This document shows, in pieces, positions 25,240 to 36,701 of a DNA stretch of 64,000 nt. The first letter of the stretch is position 1, and every line of letters begins with the position of its first letter. The notes beneath the pieces are model-generated. The model made no database searches and was not told the DNA's origin. It saw nothing but the letters and a program-made list of their open reading frames with translations. The DNA lies in contig CM062383.1 in assembly GCA_031310005.1 (NCBI GenBank), positions 3,534,001-3,598,000 on the forward strand. The letters run 5' to 3'. Position numbers and translations under genes: made by a program. This DNA is from Dactylellina haptotyla (lineage: Eukaryota; Ascomycota; Orbiliomycetes; Orbiliales; Orbiliaceae).

Positions 25240-28200
25240 TCAGATCCGTGAAAGCGGGGCTGATAAAAAATGGCTGGTTTTATAAAGGCGCTGCCTGTTT
25301 TATTTTTTTCGTTCAAAGGAATGATGAAAGGCGTCGAAATGTAGATGGATTCAATCGCACAGCGATGACAAACGACGAAAAACAGCGTAAAGAAGGAAAA
25401 GAAAGAAATGCACGACTAGCGTGTTGAAAGAAAAAAAGAGTTGACCGGGGAGGAATGCTTGCCTCTTGATGCTTGAGAATGGTGGTGAGGAAAAAAGAAC
25501 GATGTGGAGAGGGATCTACCAGCCCTTATGTATTGAGGTCCGAGTGCCGCTGCAGGAACGACAGGCACAGATCGGACCATCCGAACACTTGCTTCCAAGA
25601 ACTTTGTTTGGGTAGCGGGGCCTATAATTCGAAACCCTCCGGCTTGGGACCCTGCCAGGCGAGGTGGCTGTCGACATTCCTCTGCTACAATACCACTCAC
25701 CACACCCCTGCAGGTTTGAACCATAGACACATCCAGCAACTCGTCCCGATTACACTGCCTCTGGGAAGGAACCTCACTAATATCGAAAGAGATCGTATAG
25801 GCGTTTTGGATTTATGACGAGCGAGGTCTGGAAAGGCTTTCCTGTGTGGTAATGGTGTTTGCAAGCGCTCCCATCTTGGGGAGGAGGATGTAGGTATCAT
25901 CGATAACATGGTATTTTACCTTTGAGGTTATCCATGCTATCTTACTCTGTGGGTTTCAAAACGGTAACGAGCCCGCCGAATCAACACCGCTCGTGCCCTG
26001 ACCGAGGAGGGGAGCAAGCACCGCTGCCCTCATGTCCAGCAGGTGTCTTGTCGTACGATTGGGCGAGACAGTAATTGCTGGGACGTGAACCCCAGCCGAA
26101 CGGAGGAATGTTCTGAGGGAGCCGCTGGGCACCGCGCCGAGAAGGGCTGCCAATGATGGGGTGTGGTATGCGTGTTCGCTGGTTTTTCTCCGACCTCCTG
26201 TGTGTATCAACATTTGAGAAAACGCAAATGCTCGATAAACGGCCGGCCCCTAGGATGTCCACCTGGAGCTGCTGATGTTCAATGGTGTGACGGTTCCTGT
26301 GTTTTTCAAACCCCGGTTGAAACAGAACCGAACTTCTGGCAGAGGGCTTGGCGCTGCGTCTGTAACGGATTGGCTCGTTTGAGGACCAGGGCACTCCCCC
26401 GCACACCCTCTTGCTCAAGGACATAGCATTCGTCAACAAAACGGCCACGTCCAGGCTTTGCGGTGCATTCGAGGCGAGCGGTTAGCTCGACCGAATCTTC
26501 GATGTTTCCAACAGATTTCCACAGCCGGGTAGCCCCCGCCCTCTCTCAGGAAGCATATATTAACCTTTCGCCTTTTCGGCCTTCTGCTTTCGCTTACGGT
26601 TGCATCTGTTTGCGCTGCTCTTTGGCTATTGAAACTCCGGAGGCCAACACATGGCCTAGCAAATCTGCTTATTGTCTCTCTGGTTTCATATCGTCTCGTC
26701 TGGTGGTCTCTCAATGGGTGCTAGATGGCGGCCTTATACCCTAATTTTCCTAATTTTCCTTTAATTGACTGAGATTGCACGTGTTTAAATCCAGGAACTC
26801 CTAATGTTTATCATATCGTCCGTTAGTACTCGCTGATAAGGGGGTCAGCCCAGCCATGATCCACCGAAATCTCTGCGTCGAGAGGTCTTACCGATTGCCC
26901 TTTTGGGCTGACATTCAAACCCCAGAGTTGCCTAGAGTCTGCGTACCTTGCGTCATGAAGCTGCTTACCGAAACGGTTTGGATGTTTCCGTGCTGTGAAT
27001 CGGTCCATTTTGACCTGATAGCAGCGTGTCTTACGCATACCCGCTAGATTATGTTTAATCCTATAAATACTGCATGACCGTTACGGTCGCGTAGTAGGAT
27101 TTGAGAGGTAGTCTGGTATACGCTAATACGTTTCGTTTGAAACCATTACACTGTTTGTGATAGCTATCAGAATAGCCGTGTGAACGGTTTCGTAGAGAGA
27201 CCGCGCCTGTGTTGACGGTCGTTTGTGATAGCCATAGGAGTCTCAAATGCACGTGCGGACAACTACCGCGGTGTCTCGACAACAGGACGTCGAATCCTTG
27301 AACGCAATCAATGCCTAAATGCACGTGTGCACTCTACTATCGTCTACAAGAAATATTGAAGCCAAGTTATTGATATATCATTTCCATCCTATTTGTCTAG
27401 GAAGTCGATTTTATATGAGCGGGTCCCTGTCAGCTGAGCCCCATTTATGCAGTCACCGTTTGGCGTGCAGATACTGCAACACGATCGTGTTCGATCTTGA
27501 CAGCCATTCGATGCATTCGTGGAACCGTGGTAATGGAACTCAAATAAAAGCCGAGAGAATGTCAAGACAGTATAATAATATGAGAAACCCTCCCCCAAAG
27601 AGTAATGCACCAGAATAAGGCTAACGTATCATTTATTGGCCGTTTAATTTATAACCCGAACGTTCGAACGCGAACTAGATCCAAGACCGTGAAAATGATT
27701 CACAATCAGCGCCTGCTTTTCGTTTACTAGCCTTTTGAATTAGTCTCTAGACGCATTTACTATACTATTTCTTCCTAGCTATGGTTTCGAGCTACGGATG
27801 TCAATTGGCGCCTAGGCCGGCGCACCCCTTCATGTCACTTTCTATCACATGACAGGCTTTGATGCCTTCGCCTTTGGCGAACAAAATTGGTCATCTTACC
27901 AAAATACTACTCAAAAATTGGCTCCATATCTTATCCGGGTTAACCAGTTTGAAATGCCACTCAATTGATAAATTCAACCATATATTTTGTAAGGGAATTA
28001 AACGACATCCTTAGAGCGAGTGCTTTGACACCTTCCTGTTATATCTCAGCCTAGCCACCAAACCAACCAACTCGTCGGAAGATTTTGTGTGGGTGAACCA
28101 TATAAGCGAAGGCGCTAACGTTAAATCAAAGCGCTTCGTTGGGACGATTTTCCTCTGGTTGTTCTTGCACAGCTGTGATTAGACGCCCACAGTTGTCTGG

Positions 28201-28744
28201 CTTGGTGTTGGGCTTGCCCTGGAGGAATATGCGCATTGACGTCTCGACACGAAATCAATGCGGCAAATTTTCCACCTTAAGATTTTCTCTCTATATTAAG
28301 ATTTCCAAATGAGAGCCATTTAATGTTTGCGTAGCTTGCCATTACTCGTACTAGGGCGCGGTGGATATGCAAATGCATTTCAAACTCCAAAGAATCCCAT
28401 GTATTAGCATATTATTATTTCAAATTTGAATTTTAAGTAAAGCGTCAAACTTGGCTGTAGCTCGGGCTTCCTATACGCGTGTGCACAGTTCTCCAAAAAA
28501 AACATTTATTTATATATACATACAAATCCAAAAATAGATACTACTATTACAAACATTTGGTTCAATCAATCCATGAGGTTGACAAGGTGCTAGCAAGCCT
28601 GATAATGCTCAAGCTCGATCTTATTTCATACTAGCTAGCAAGCAAAAAAGCTGGACCACAAACTCAAAGCTGTGCCAGCAGCTAGAAAATAATTCTCAAT
28701 TCAACAGGTCAGTCGTCTGTGCTCATTCACGCTCTCAGCCTTGC
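25240..28744. other. Gene-poor region upstream of the subtilase
   Basis: The first few hundred bases probably hold the subtilase promoter. After that I see no supported gene. Open frames near 25981-26448 (minus) and 26163-26744 (plus) overlap each other and have Arg/Ser/Pro-rich, random-looking translations. A near-repeat of GTTTGTGATAGC occurs at about 27152 and 27220. A short hairpin (TTCGCC-TTT-GGCGAA) lies near 27868. None of these defines an element. Confidence 0.45.
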
Positions 28745-29370
28745 TCATACCGCGCGGCTGATGCTGCCCCGCTTTCCCTTCCTGTCATCCACATCGACAA
28801 AATTTACCTCCTCGCACCACCTGACTTCCTTTCTGGACCCATCGCTCCCCGTACTCTTTATGCTACTTCTTCTCACTCCGCTGTTTCTGGTGTATACATC
28901 TGCCCCGCTAACGCTGCCGGCGAGAACTTGTTCCTTCTCTCTGGCTTGTATCCTGCTCACTTGGTCGACTGAGGTGTTATAATTACCGCCACCGGGTGAC
29001 GTTGGCGGGAAATCATCGTAACGGTCGTAAGGGTTGCCGCCATCGATTATTCCGCGGTTCTGTAGGCGGCGCGGGAGGAGATGGCCAAAAGTGCGTTGGA
29101 TGGCATAGGTGACGTTTTGGTAGTCGAATTGGCAGGGAAGACCGAGAACCATTTTTTCTTCTGGGTCCCCTTGGGCGGTTATGATTTATGTATGTTCTCG
29201 TGACAGGTGGCCACGGATGTAGCCTCGCTGGAGATGGATGTAGTTTTCTAGTGTTTTGGTGCCGGGTAGTTTTGGGATGTAGCGGAGATGGGCGTGGTCG
29301 TCGCTCCCGATGATCAAAGCCTTTGGCGGGGCGGCGGGATACTCGGTGGAGTTTACTAGTGGAATTTTGT
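28745..29370 (-). pseudogene. Small unrecognised gene, apparently interrupted by one stop
   Basis: An ATG frame at 28745-29152 encodes 135 residues starting MVLGLPCQFDYQNVTYAIQR. The same frame continues upstream, past a single TAA at 29186-29188, for about 60 more codons. That upstream part reads PPKALIIGSDDHAHLRYIP and then LENYIHLQRGYIRGHLS, followed after the stop by IITAQGDPEEKMVLGLP. The two parts look like one continuous domain, so the frame was probably once longer and is now a pseudogene, or the stop lies in an unspliced or mis-sequenced spot. The C-terminal half is polar and Ser/Arg-rich. I do not recognise the family. The G/C and A runs at 29370-29390 mark the upstream limit of what I can follow. 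Confidence 0.4.
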
Positions 29371-31778
29371 GGGGGGGGTTTTTTTTTTTGAAAAAGTTTC
29401 CTTTATGACATTTCTAGATATTATTGAGGATGAAAGTGGAATTCTAATTTTTTGGAAGTGAGGTTCTTGTAATTATATATAGTTGAAGATTGGGTGTCAG
29501 ATGGTACATTTTGATGAGGGGTATATTCAAATAGGAACGGGAAAGCAAGCGAGTAGATCGTATCTACCGGAAGAGTTTAAGTTATAAGCTTCTATCAGAT
29601 ATCACAATATTCAAGCTGAGATATCTTTTATCTGTCTATATTTTCGACGTGAAAATCGCCGGATTCGGAATGTTTTCAAAAAAAATAGAACCCAAATCCA
29701 GACTTTATGAGGGGCCCAGGCACACGGATAATACGGCAAACCCTTCAGACTACCCGCAAACGGAAATTTTATACTATTGTAGTAACTAGAGCTTCGTTCC
29801 TGGAGCAGATTTTCAGAAGTTAAAATGGCGGACGAAGGCCAGACGGGAACCGGGAAGAGAAGTTTTAAGCGAGCGAGGTGCTCGAGCGAGAATCTAGATT
29901 TTTTGGAAGTCGGGTTTGAATGATGAGACTTTGTTTGAATGATCGAGAAATGTTCCTGAGACAGGTGTTTGAGATCTGTTTGAGAGCCAAAATAAAAGAC
30001 AGTATGCAGCGTGAAGGTTTGAACTGTCGAACTGACACACGGGATTGAAGGAATGGTATGCTTGTGGTATTTTGAGAGTCAAAAGGTGTTGGGAGGTTGG
30101 ATCAGTGGGAATGATGACGATGTGTTGCTGCTGGGGATCGTGGGTTGGCCAGTTGGGGGGCAAGCAGCCAATGACGAGGGAGTGATCGTGGGAGGTCAGC
30201 ACGACGCATATTGGAAGGGTTATATAATCCGCTTGGATGGGGTTGATGCAAGTGCTCAGCCACGGAGACCCACTGATATGATGAGTGATTCCATGTTATC
30301 TTCGAGAAGGACCGGATCGCGGTGTCGGGATTTCATCTATCGAAATACCCCTCCCTTGCATGCAGAGTGAACCACATTCTTCGTGGGAAAACAAAGAATA
30401 CGGAATTGTAACGTAATCGATTAGGCTTCTCACGAACGGTTACAAGAGATATCGACGGGCACACAAGACATTGGCTAGTATTGGCCTTCGTCAGCAACTA
30501 GCAGAATAGTAAGCGGATTGCAGAGTCGCGAGTTTATACTTTTATACATAGCGGAAACGCAAGATCAAGAAGATATGCCAATGCGAAGTCAAGGAGATGC
30601 GCAGTTGCGAGGTGCACTTGGATGATCTGGGCTGACGTTTGTGCGGACATACGTGTTGCCGCTCAACCTTTTCCTTCCGGAGACTTTCGCGCAGGATCCG
30701 GGGGACGGACCAAATGCGGCATTGTAAGTCGGATTCGGCCGGTCTGGGGGGAGAGAGAATAATCTACAGCAGTGGTAAACGTCAAGACGGACAGACATGC
30801 ATCTCTTGTATATCTGTGCCTATCACGAGATTGTCGAGTGTAGTTATAATTGCTGTTGATATCAATGCCGTCTGTGTTCAGAATACTGACGGAATAAACG
30901 TTTTGTGTTGACAAATGATGCCGGGATGTGACGTCATCCCAGCGGACTACCGAACCGGTGCAAAATAGCCCAGCAAGATGAACAGGCCGACATGCTGAAA
31001 AGAGCTGGTCGGAAGGAGCCAGTTCGAGGCCAAGCTTGCAGGTTAGCGCGAGCGACAGGAAGAACGAGCGTAGTGGTGTGACCGCAATCCCTGATTTCTG
31101 CTTTCTGCTTTCTGGTGCCTACATCATCCGACGCTCCTCCCGTGCTGGGCTTACACCACGTCCGCTAGGCCCTTTTGCATTTGCCTTCGCTCGCTTTGGC
31201 CAGTGCGGGTCTCGGTCATGATATTATAATCCCATCCGCCCGCCCACATTTAAATTTAACTCTTTGTGATCTCTTGCTAATTCTCTCCCTCGCCGTTTGA
31301 CTCTTTCGACTTTTCTGTTAACGACAAGGTAGATGAAAGATATCGTTCGTTGGACACGCGCTCAGAATTAAATATATTCGGAGACGGCTGAACCGGCCGG
31401 CCTGGACACCAGAGTGGAACTTTCAGGAACCCCAATCGATCACTAATCCCAATCCATCCGCCTGGGCATAAGAATATACACCACTCGCCCGATCCTTTAC
31501 ATTATCACAGTAGTATTATCGGCGTCGGCCAAGTCGAGCTCCCGATCCCACCAGCTCTCGCTTCCGACGTATCCACTTTTAAGTTTTGGGGAGCGAAAGG
31601 ATGAAGCGGAAGGCCGCTGCAGCACCTAGACGCCTGCAGCAATCATACCATTAACTAGCCCCGAAATAGAATCCCGTCAGTCTTATAACGACGAAAGACG
31701 AAAAAAAAAAAAATATTATATAAGACGGTGGCAAAGAAATAGATAAATACTTTAAAGTAGTGGCACCCTGCGTAAATA
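29371..31778. other. Intergenic region before the gene-rich half
   Basis: No supported gene. Overlapping frames at 29894-30202 (minus) and 30053-30370 (plus) mirror each other and lack motifs. A tiny ATG frame at 29824 encodes 35 residues (MADEGQTGTGKRSFKRARCS...), too short to judge. The last few hundred bases are probably the promoter and leader of the membrane-protein gene at 31779; they include an A-run near 31700. Confidence 0.45.
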
Positions 31779-33021
31779 ATGTCCGCAGAGACACCGCCCT
31801 ACTCGTCCTCTCACCGGACGAACTCGACGGGCGACGACATGACCCTCACAAACACCTCCAACCCGCTGGCTTCCGTTGCTCCCTCCACCACCACCCGATC
31901 CGACTCTCACGACCACATCCAGGCATCGATATCTACGGTGCCTACCACTGCAGCACTCACGGCTACAAGTTCAACTGAAAAATCGCTGAAACCGCCGCCT
32001 GCAGCTGCTCTATCATCCGATGACGGAACCCCCCAAAATGAACCTGAGCCGGCACCAATGCTCAGCGAACGCAAGTCCTCCATCTTGCGCCCGCCATTAC
32101 CGCCGTTGCCCTTCCATCTGCGCGAGCACAAGGGCGCCGTCACATTCGTGTTCATCGTCATGGTCATAGACCACGGCCTCTTCCCGCCCGCCGCCTATTT
32201 CGGCCTGAAATACGCCACAAATATCAGCCTCACCACGATTTTTGGTATCATCACCGGTATCTTCGGTGTCGTTTTGGGTCTCGAATGCTTCATACGGTCC
32301 ATAAAATTGCTATTACCTAGTAGGAACTTTCAACCGTTAGGCCAGACCAACAGATTCGGTGTACGTATACCACTCTCTATTCTCCAACAAAATCAACATA
32401 CTTTAAACAAAATATATATGTGCTAAACTTGATGATGTTTTGTAGATGGACTTTTGGCAATTCTCATTCACCCTCTGCCTGATCATCAACGTCGTCTGCG
32501 TTTCCGTCGGCACAGCTCTCAACCCGCCCTTCCTAAATCTCATGGCCATGCCGATGCCCACCGTCATCTTCAACCTCTCTTGGCAGCTCCTCCTCTCCGA
32601 CTTCCTTCACGAACGGAAAGTCCGAACCCCCTTCAGAATCTCCTCCACCCCCAAGGGCGAAATATGGCCTCGCTTCATCTACGTTATCATAGAAGACGTT
32701 ATCGCCGTCGACTGTAATGGCAAACGAGAATGGCGACAAGCCTGGAGGGATCGAGTCGTCGCGAGTAAACCGATGAGGGAGACTTTGAAGAGGTTGAGCT
32801 TCTTTTGGGGCGTAGGCGGAATATGCATCAGCGCGTTATGCTTTGGATTACTGTGGGGATTTGATAGCGTGAGCGGGAAGGAGGCCGGGTACGCTTTGGG
32901 ATGGCTCTTGCCGTGGGCGTGGATCATCCCCTCGACGGTATTCACCACTTTCTACGTTAAGAAGCGGTTGAAGGACGAGAGACACTTTGTTCAACGATAC
33001 AAGGGTTCTTTCTCCGTGTGA
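31779..33021 (+). CDS. Conserved fungal multi-pass membrane protein, function unknown
   Basis: Two exons (31779-32360 and 32446-33021) joined in phase encode 385 residues; the junction reads TNRFGMDFWQF. Residues 1-110 are Ser/Thr/Pro-rich, probably disordered and cytosolic. About six hydrophobic segments follow: two or three before the intron (GAVTFVFIVMVIDHG, then TTIFGIITGIFGVVLG) and the rest after it (FTLCLIINVVCVSVG, PTVIFNLSWQLLLS, SFFWGVGGICISALCFGLLW, GWLLPWAWIIPSTVF). A conserved-looking loop reads PFRISSTPKGEIWP, followed by YVIIEDVIAVDCNGKREW. I remember similar proteins in many Pezizomycotina, all annotated as hypothetical, so this is probably a real conserved family. No transport or enzyme motif is visible. 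The ATG at 31779 is the first in frame. Confidence 0.82.
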
Positions 33022-34373
33022 ATATATCATCCCTCGACTTTTTGATTTTCTTACAATCGAAACAAACTATGGGATCGGTTAGTGGGCGTCTCTGATGCGA
33101 ATACAGTTTCGCTTTCACCCTAGGTCTGGGGCACTCTTATTGTTACGACATGCATTTGGTTGTTCTGCTGTTGAATTTGCGACTTGATTCACAAAAGTTG
33201 TATTACTAGGATATTGATTTTGTTTTTTCTTTTCTTTCTGTCTTGCGAGACCTTTCCCTCTCGTCCATGCTATAAAATGGAGTTATTGCTTTCACTATTT
33301 TTTATTTCCAAAGGACCTAACCGTTTCGACCCAAAGGACTTTGCTCCCGCAATATGCAAGTATGGGGGAAAAATCGAAACGGAGCATTTCGCGGTGTGTT
33401 TTTTATGTATTGTAACGGACATGGCAAGTAATACTAAAATTATTGTACACTAAACATCCGCGAATTCGAACATCCAGTAAGAAAATAGGGCGGGAAAGGA
33501 TTGTTGGCATCCTGTTCCTATCTGTCCCTATCTTCACCAATCGTGTTCAGTTTCCCAAAATGATTTACTGTGGCCAAGGCTTGGTTTCCACAATAATGGA
33601 TTATTGGCCGCTTTAGTAAAACCCAACACAACCGAAGCTTGTTATAACAACTGCGAGTTAGAGTAGATCTATAGAGGTTGGGAACGAGATTAGTTCATAA
33701 CCGGAGCGAATACACAAACAGGCCTAAGGCCTGGTTCGTTTTATCTGTGTTTCGGTTTGGGTTTGTGGTATAACCACTCGTAATGAAACCTAAAAAATGG
33801 ATCGATAAATGCTTTAGTGTTGGAGGATTTGGGTATGAGACCACGAGCTGCTATCACAGGTATATTCAATTGTTAACATTGGAAGAATGTTTAAGTCCTT
33901 TGTTTTTACCCCTGCCGCTCCATCCTATGGCATCAACCGCCTAGCAAAACTCGTTGGCGGTTACGATGTTATATAAAAATACCTTGAGACAGTTGTTAGG
34001 TTAGAGCTTAAGAGCACGTGGGCAAATCCAATTGACGCTGATATAATGACCGTATTTTCAGATATATTAGTGCATTGATGAACGCACCTTTGTGGACTTG
34101 TGATCGTGCTAGAGCCGTAAAGCTGCATCAAACGAAAGAAATTTGAATTATAAAACCTCACTTTACTTTTCTCGGATTTGTCCGGGATATTCGCCGATGA
34201 ATTTATTGATAGGAAAGATGTTCGTGGCCATGGCGGCGCTGTGGGATTTGGCTGGTGGAACAGAAATTCCGTCGGTATGTAAAGACTGATACGGCTCACC
34301 GCCTGTGGATGACTTTCTAATGTGGAAAACGAAACCATGATCGTAGAATCCTACACAAACCCAGGCAACTCGA
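33022..34373. other. Intergenic, 1.35 kb
   Basis: The first part is T-rich and is probably the 3' end of the membrane-protein transcript. A minus-strand frame at 33961-34338 (125 codons) has no recognised motif and overlaps the likely promoter of the next gene. Nothing else is supportable. Confidence 0.5.
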
Positions 34374-36206
34374 ATGGAGAGTCTTCCAAGTTCACAGCGT
34401 CAGCAACCGGGCAGAACTATCGCGGAAGTCGCTAGCATAAATGGTGCAAACCCATTTAAACAACGGATAGCCGTGGAGAGCAGCTCAACTGGGCTGCAAG
34501 AGGATATGGCTACTAGGACGATTGAAGCAATCCCTTCGAGACAGGATGTACCGGAATTTACTCTTCCAACCACTCGGCCAAGTTTCAGAGCAAAATGCAT
34601 TGGTATATCTAGGGCGAGTCATCGGTATTTCTTCGTTAAGGATTTACGACAAGTCATTAGCAATCTGCAGAATTTGACGCGGCTCCCTACTGCCGGGGAC
34701 GAGGAATATTCGAACGCAAAGGTGTATGGCATCACGATTAATTTTAGAGGATGTTTTCAGGCGATCCACGACAGAACCGCAAGGGTTTTCATTAAGGTTT
34801 GTCTTCCGAGAGGTCTAGGGGTTCAAATGTTCAAATCCCTCAGTATGTATGTGTCTCCAGTTCCTATTGCAAATATCACAGAACGACTAGGCATACTGGC
34901 GGACGACCTGGAGAGGCCGAACGAATCGGGTATTTGCGAATGGAAGAACGACTTCAGATCGAGAGTCGATCAGTTTGACGTGGAGGACTTTAGGAGTAAT
35001 GAGTATACCGATTGGAAGGTGGGGGATACACCGAGGTGGGTCCTAGATATCGCAGGTGACGAAGATGATAACCCGGCGAAGACTTCACCTTGGGGAGTCT
35101 TGAATTTCAACGCCTCCGCATTTGTCACTGTGAATTCTTCGTTTGCGTTGAATACGACGGATTATGAGGGAAGAATAGCGAAGGATTTGGGGGAGACGTG
35201 TGACGGGGGGTCTAGGGAGTACCCGCAGGCATTTGTTCAAGTTATTGATCAGATTCATTGGCTTGCAGAAGACATCCTCGATAATACGGCGGCATCTATT
35301 GTTCAAACAACAACTGGTTTGCGGGGCGAAATTTGCTACTTGCAGTTCTGCGGTGGGAGGAGTTCCTTGAAGGCTAAATTGTGCGGATATCCATCGTTTA
35401 AAGATGCGAGTGTTTACTGGAGTCTCCAGAGCCCGCTATTTTACCCGTATCCTGTTAGAGTGGATGTTGTTAGCTTGCTTGAGCAGTTATACACGACCTT
35501 GCGGCGACAGATTTCCTGGGGAGTGCATGAGGATGAGAGGGATCCGATTGTTTCTCAAGTATTGAAACCGATGAGATGTGCTTGGGAACAGAATAACACG
35601 ATATCAGGCACGGGGGTGCAGAGCCACCTACAAGGGATAGTGTACGTTAATGCTCTGCACCCAAATAATACTATACCCTGGCGGCTGGAATTGTCCTCTG
35701 AGAAGTGTAGCAGATTGGAGGGAAAGTGTACTTCGCAACCGAGATCGGTTAGCGAAGATGGGGCGTCACTGAAAGATATTGATCGGGCAAGGTTCAATCT
35801 TCGCAGCCGCGAACCCGGTGTAAGTATCCCTGATATCACTGATGGTTTGTGCGAGGAGAACTATTGTGGGATGGGGAACTCGGTCCAGATATCTGTATGT
35901 GACCGTCCAGACAGTGCGCCTGGCAGGATATGGTCTGAGCTGGGTAAACAAGAAGTCTTTGAGGCGGTTACTCATCTGTCAAATGCATTCAAGGGCGGGC
36001 TAGCACAAGAGTTCGAGTGCTCCTATGAGAACAGCACTTCCAAGCCCGGTACCGCAGAGAAGTTTGACAACCAGTTTCCAGTTCTCGGGAGTAGCGACCA
36101 GCGGTACCGTGGGACCATCTGGGAGAGCAGGATTGAGAATTTCACGGTGGCTGAACCGGAGTGGCGACTGCGGATCCTCCATTCCCCGGAGCAATGTTCT
36201 GTTTAA
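34374..36206 (+). CDS. Intronless 610-residue protein of unknown function
   Basis: A single uninterrupted frame of 611 codons begins at an ATG and ends at TAA. The length and even composition make chance very unlikely. Residues 1-65 are polar and probably disordered; the rest looks folded, with segments such as KVYGITINFRGCFQAIHD, GVLNFNASAFVTVNSSFALN and QAFVQVIDQIHWLAEDIL. There is no signal peptide and no membrane segment, so a soluble intracellular protein is expected. Cysteines are scattered (for example CEENYCGMGNSVQISVC) without a zinc-finger spacing that I recognise. I know no family for it. It is one of only two intact genes here without introns, which could mean recent origin or retroposition, but no poly-A tail or flanking duplication was seen. 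Confidence 0.75.
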   Translation: MESLPSSQRQQPGRTIAEVASINGANPFKQRIAVESSSTGLQEDMATRTIEAIPSRQDVPEFTLPTTRPSFRAKCIGISRASHRYFFVKDLRQVISNLQNLTRLPTAGDEEYSNAKVYGITINFRGCFQAIHDRTARVFIKVCLPRGLGVQMFKSLSMYVSPVPIANITERLGILADDLERPNESGICEWKNDFRSRVDQFDVEDFRSNEYTDWKVGDTPRWVLDIAGDEDDNPAKTSPWGVLNFNASAFVTVNSSFALNTTDYEGRIAKDLGETCDGGSREYPQAFVQVIDQIHWLAEDILDNTAASIVQTTTGLRGEICYLQFCGGRSSLKAKLCGYPSFKDASVYWSLQSPLFYPYPVRVDVVSLLEQLYTTLRRQISWGVHEDERDPIVSQVLKPMRCAWEQNNTISGTGVQSHLQGIVYVNALHPNNTIPWRLELSSEKCSRLEGKCTSQPRSVSEDGASLKDIDRARFNLRSREPGVSIPDITDGLCEENYCGMGNSVQISVCDRPDSAPGRIWSELGKQEVFEAVTHLSNAFKGGLAQEFECSYENSTSKPGTAEKFDNQFPVLGSSDQRYRGTIWESRIENFTVAEPEWRLRILHSPEQCSV

Positions 36207-36232
36207 TTTTATTATTATTAGTTTATTTTATA

Positions 36233-36248
36233 GATATATATATATATA
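36233..36248. repeat. AT dinucleotide microsatellite
   Basis: A short run of AT units lies 27 bp past the stop codon of the 610-residue protein, within A/T-rich 3' flanking sequence that may also contain its polyadenylation signals. Confidence 0.7.
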
Positions 36249-36399
36249 CATTATCGCATTCCAACATGATATTCTTTCGTATATCGGTAAAAGTGTGGTA
36301 AAGTGTTGTTGGTGTTGCAGCTGAGCCACAGTGTTACAGCGCCCAGCCGCCCGCCGCGAAGGATCGCTCCTTTTCCCTGATTTAATTTTTTCCTGCTGT

Positions 36400-36701
36400 C
36401 CTCGTCCTTCTTCCCATAAAATCACATCCATCAACCTCATCGCCACACAACCACACCGCATCCACACTACTTCTCGCCCATCTCCCCCGTCGGCCACCCG
36501 TCGTCTCTTCGTGCACCTGTCACGACTCTTGTCTCTTTTCTTACTGCGGCTCTTGTCCCGCTGTTGGATTCTTTTACGCGTCTTGGACCGGTCTACGACG
36601 CTCTCGTTTTTTTGACTGACTAACCTGTAGTATACTCTCGCCCTTGGAACTCTCATCAGCCTTCTCTTTTGCCACTCGCACCCAAGCTACCAGCCGGTAA
36701 G
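36400..36701 (+). promoter_or_regulatory. Pyrimidine-rich leader/promoter of the Tra2-like gene
   Basis: The 300 bp before the start codon are strongly C/T-rich on the plus strand, with tracts such as CTCTTGTCTCTTTTCTTACTG. C/T-rich stretches just upstream of or over the transcription start are common in strongly expressed filamentous-fungal genes. Two A-rich or TATA-like positions are absent close to the ATG. The exact start of transcription cannot be placed from sequence. Confidence 0.35.

Noticed and set aside
1-31778. Old transposon or virus-like copies filling the gene-poor half
   Set aside because: I looked for long terminal repeats and for polymerase, integrase, transposase or capsid motifs and found none I could defend, so no element is called.
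33961-34338. A 125-codon minus frame divergent from the 610-residue gene
   Set aside because: No motif, no introns, and a position in the likely promoter; chance is the simpler reading.
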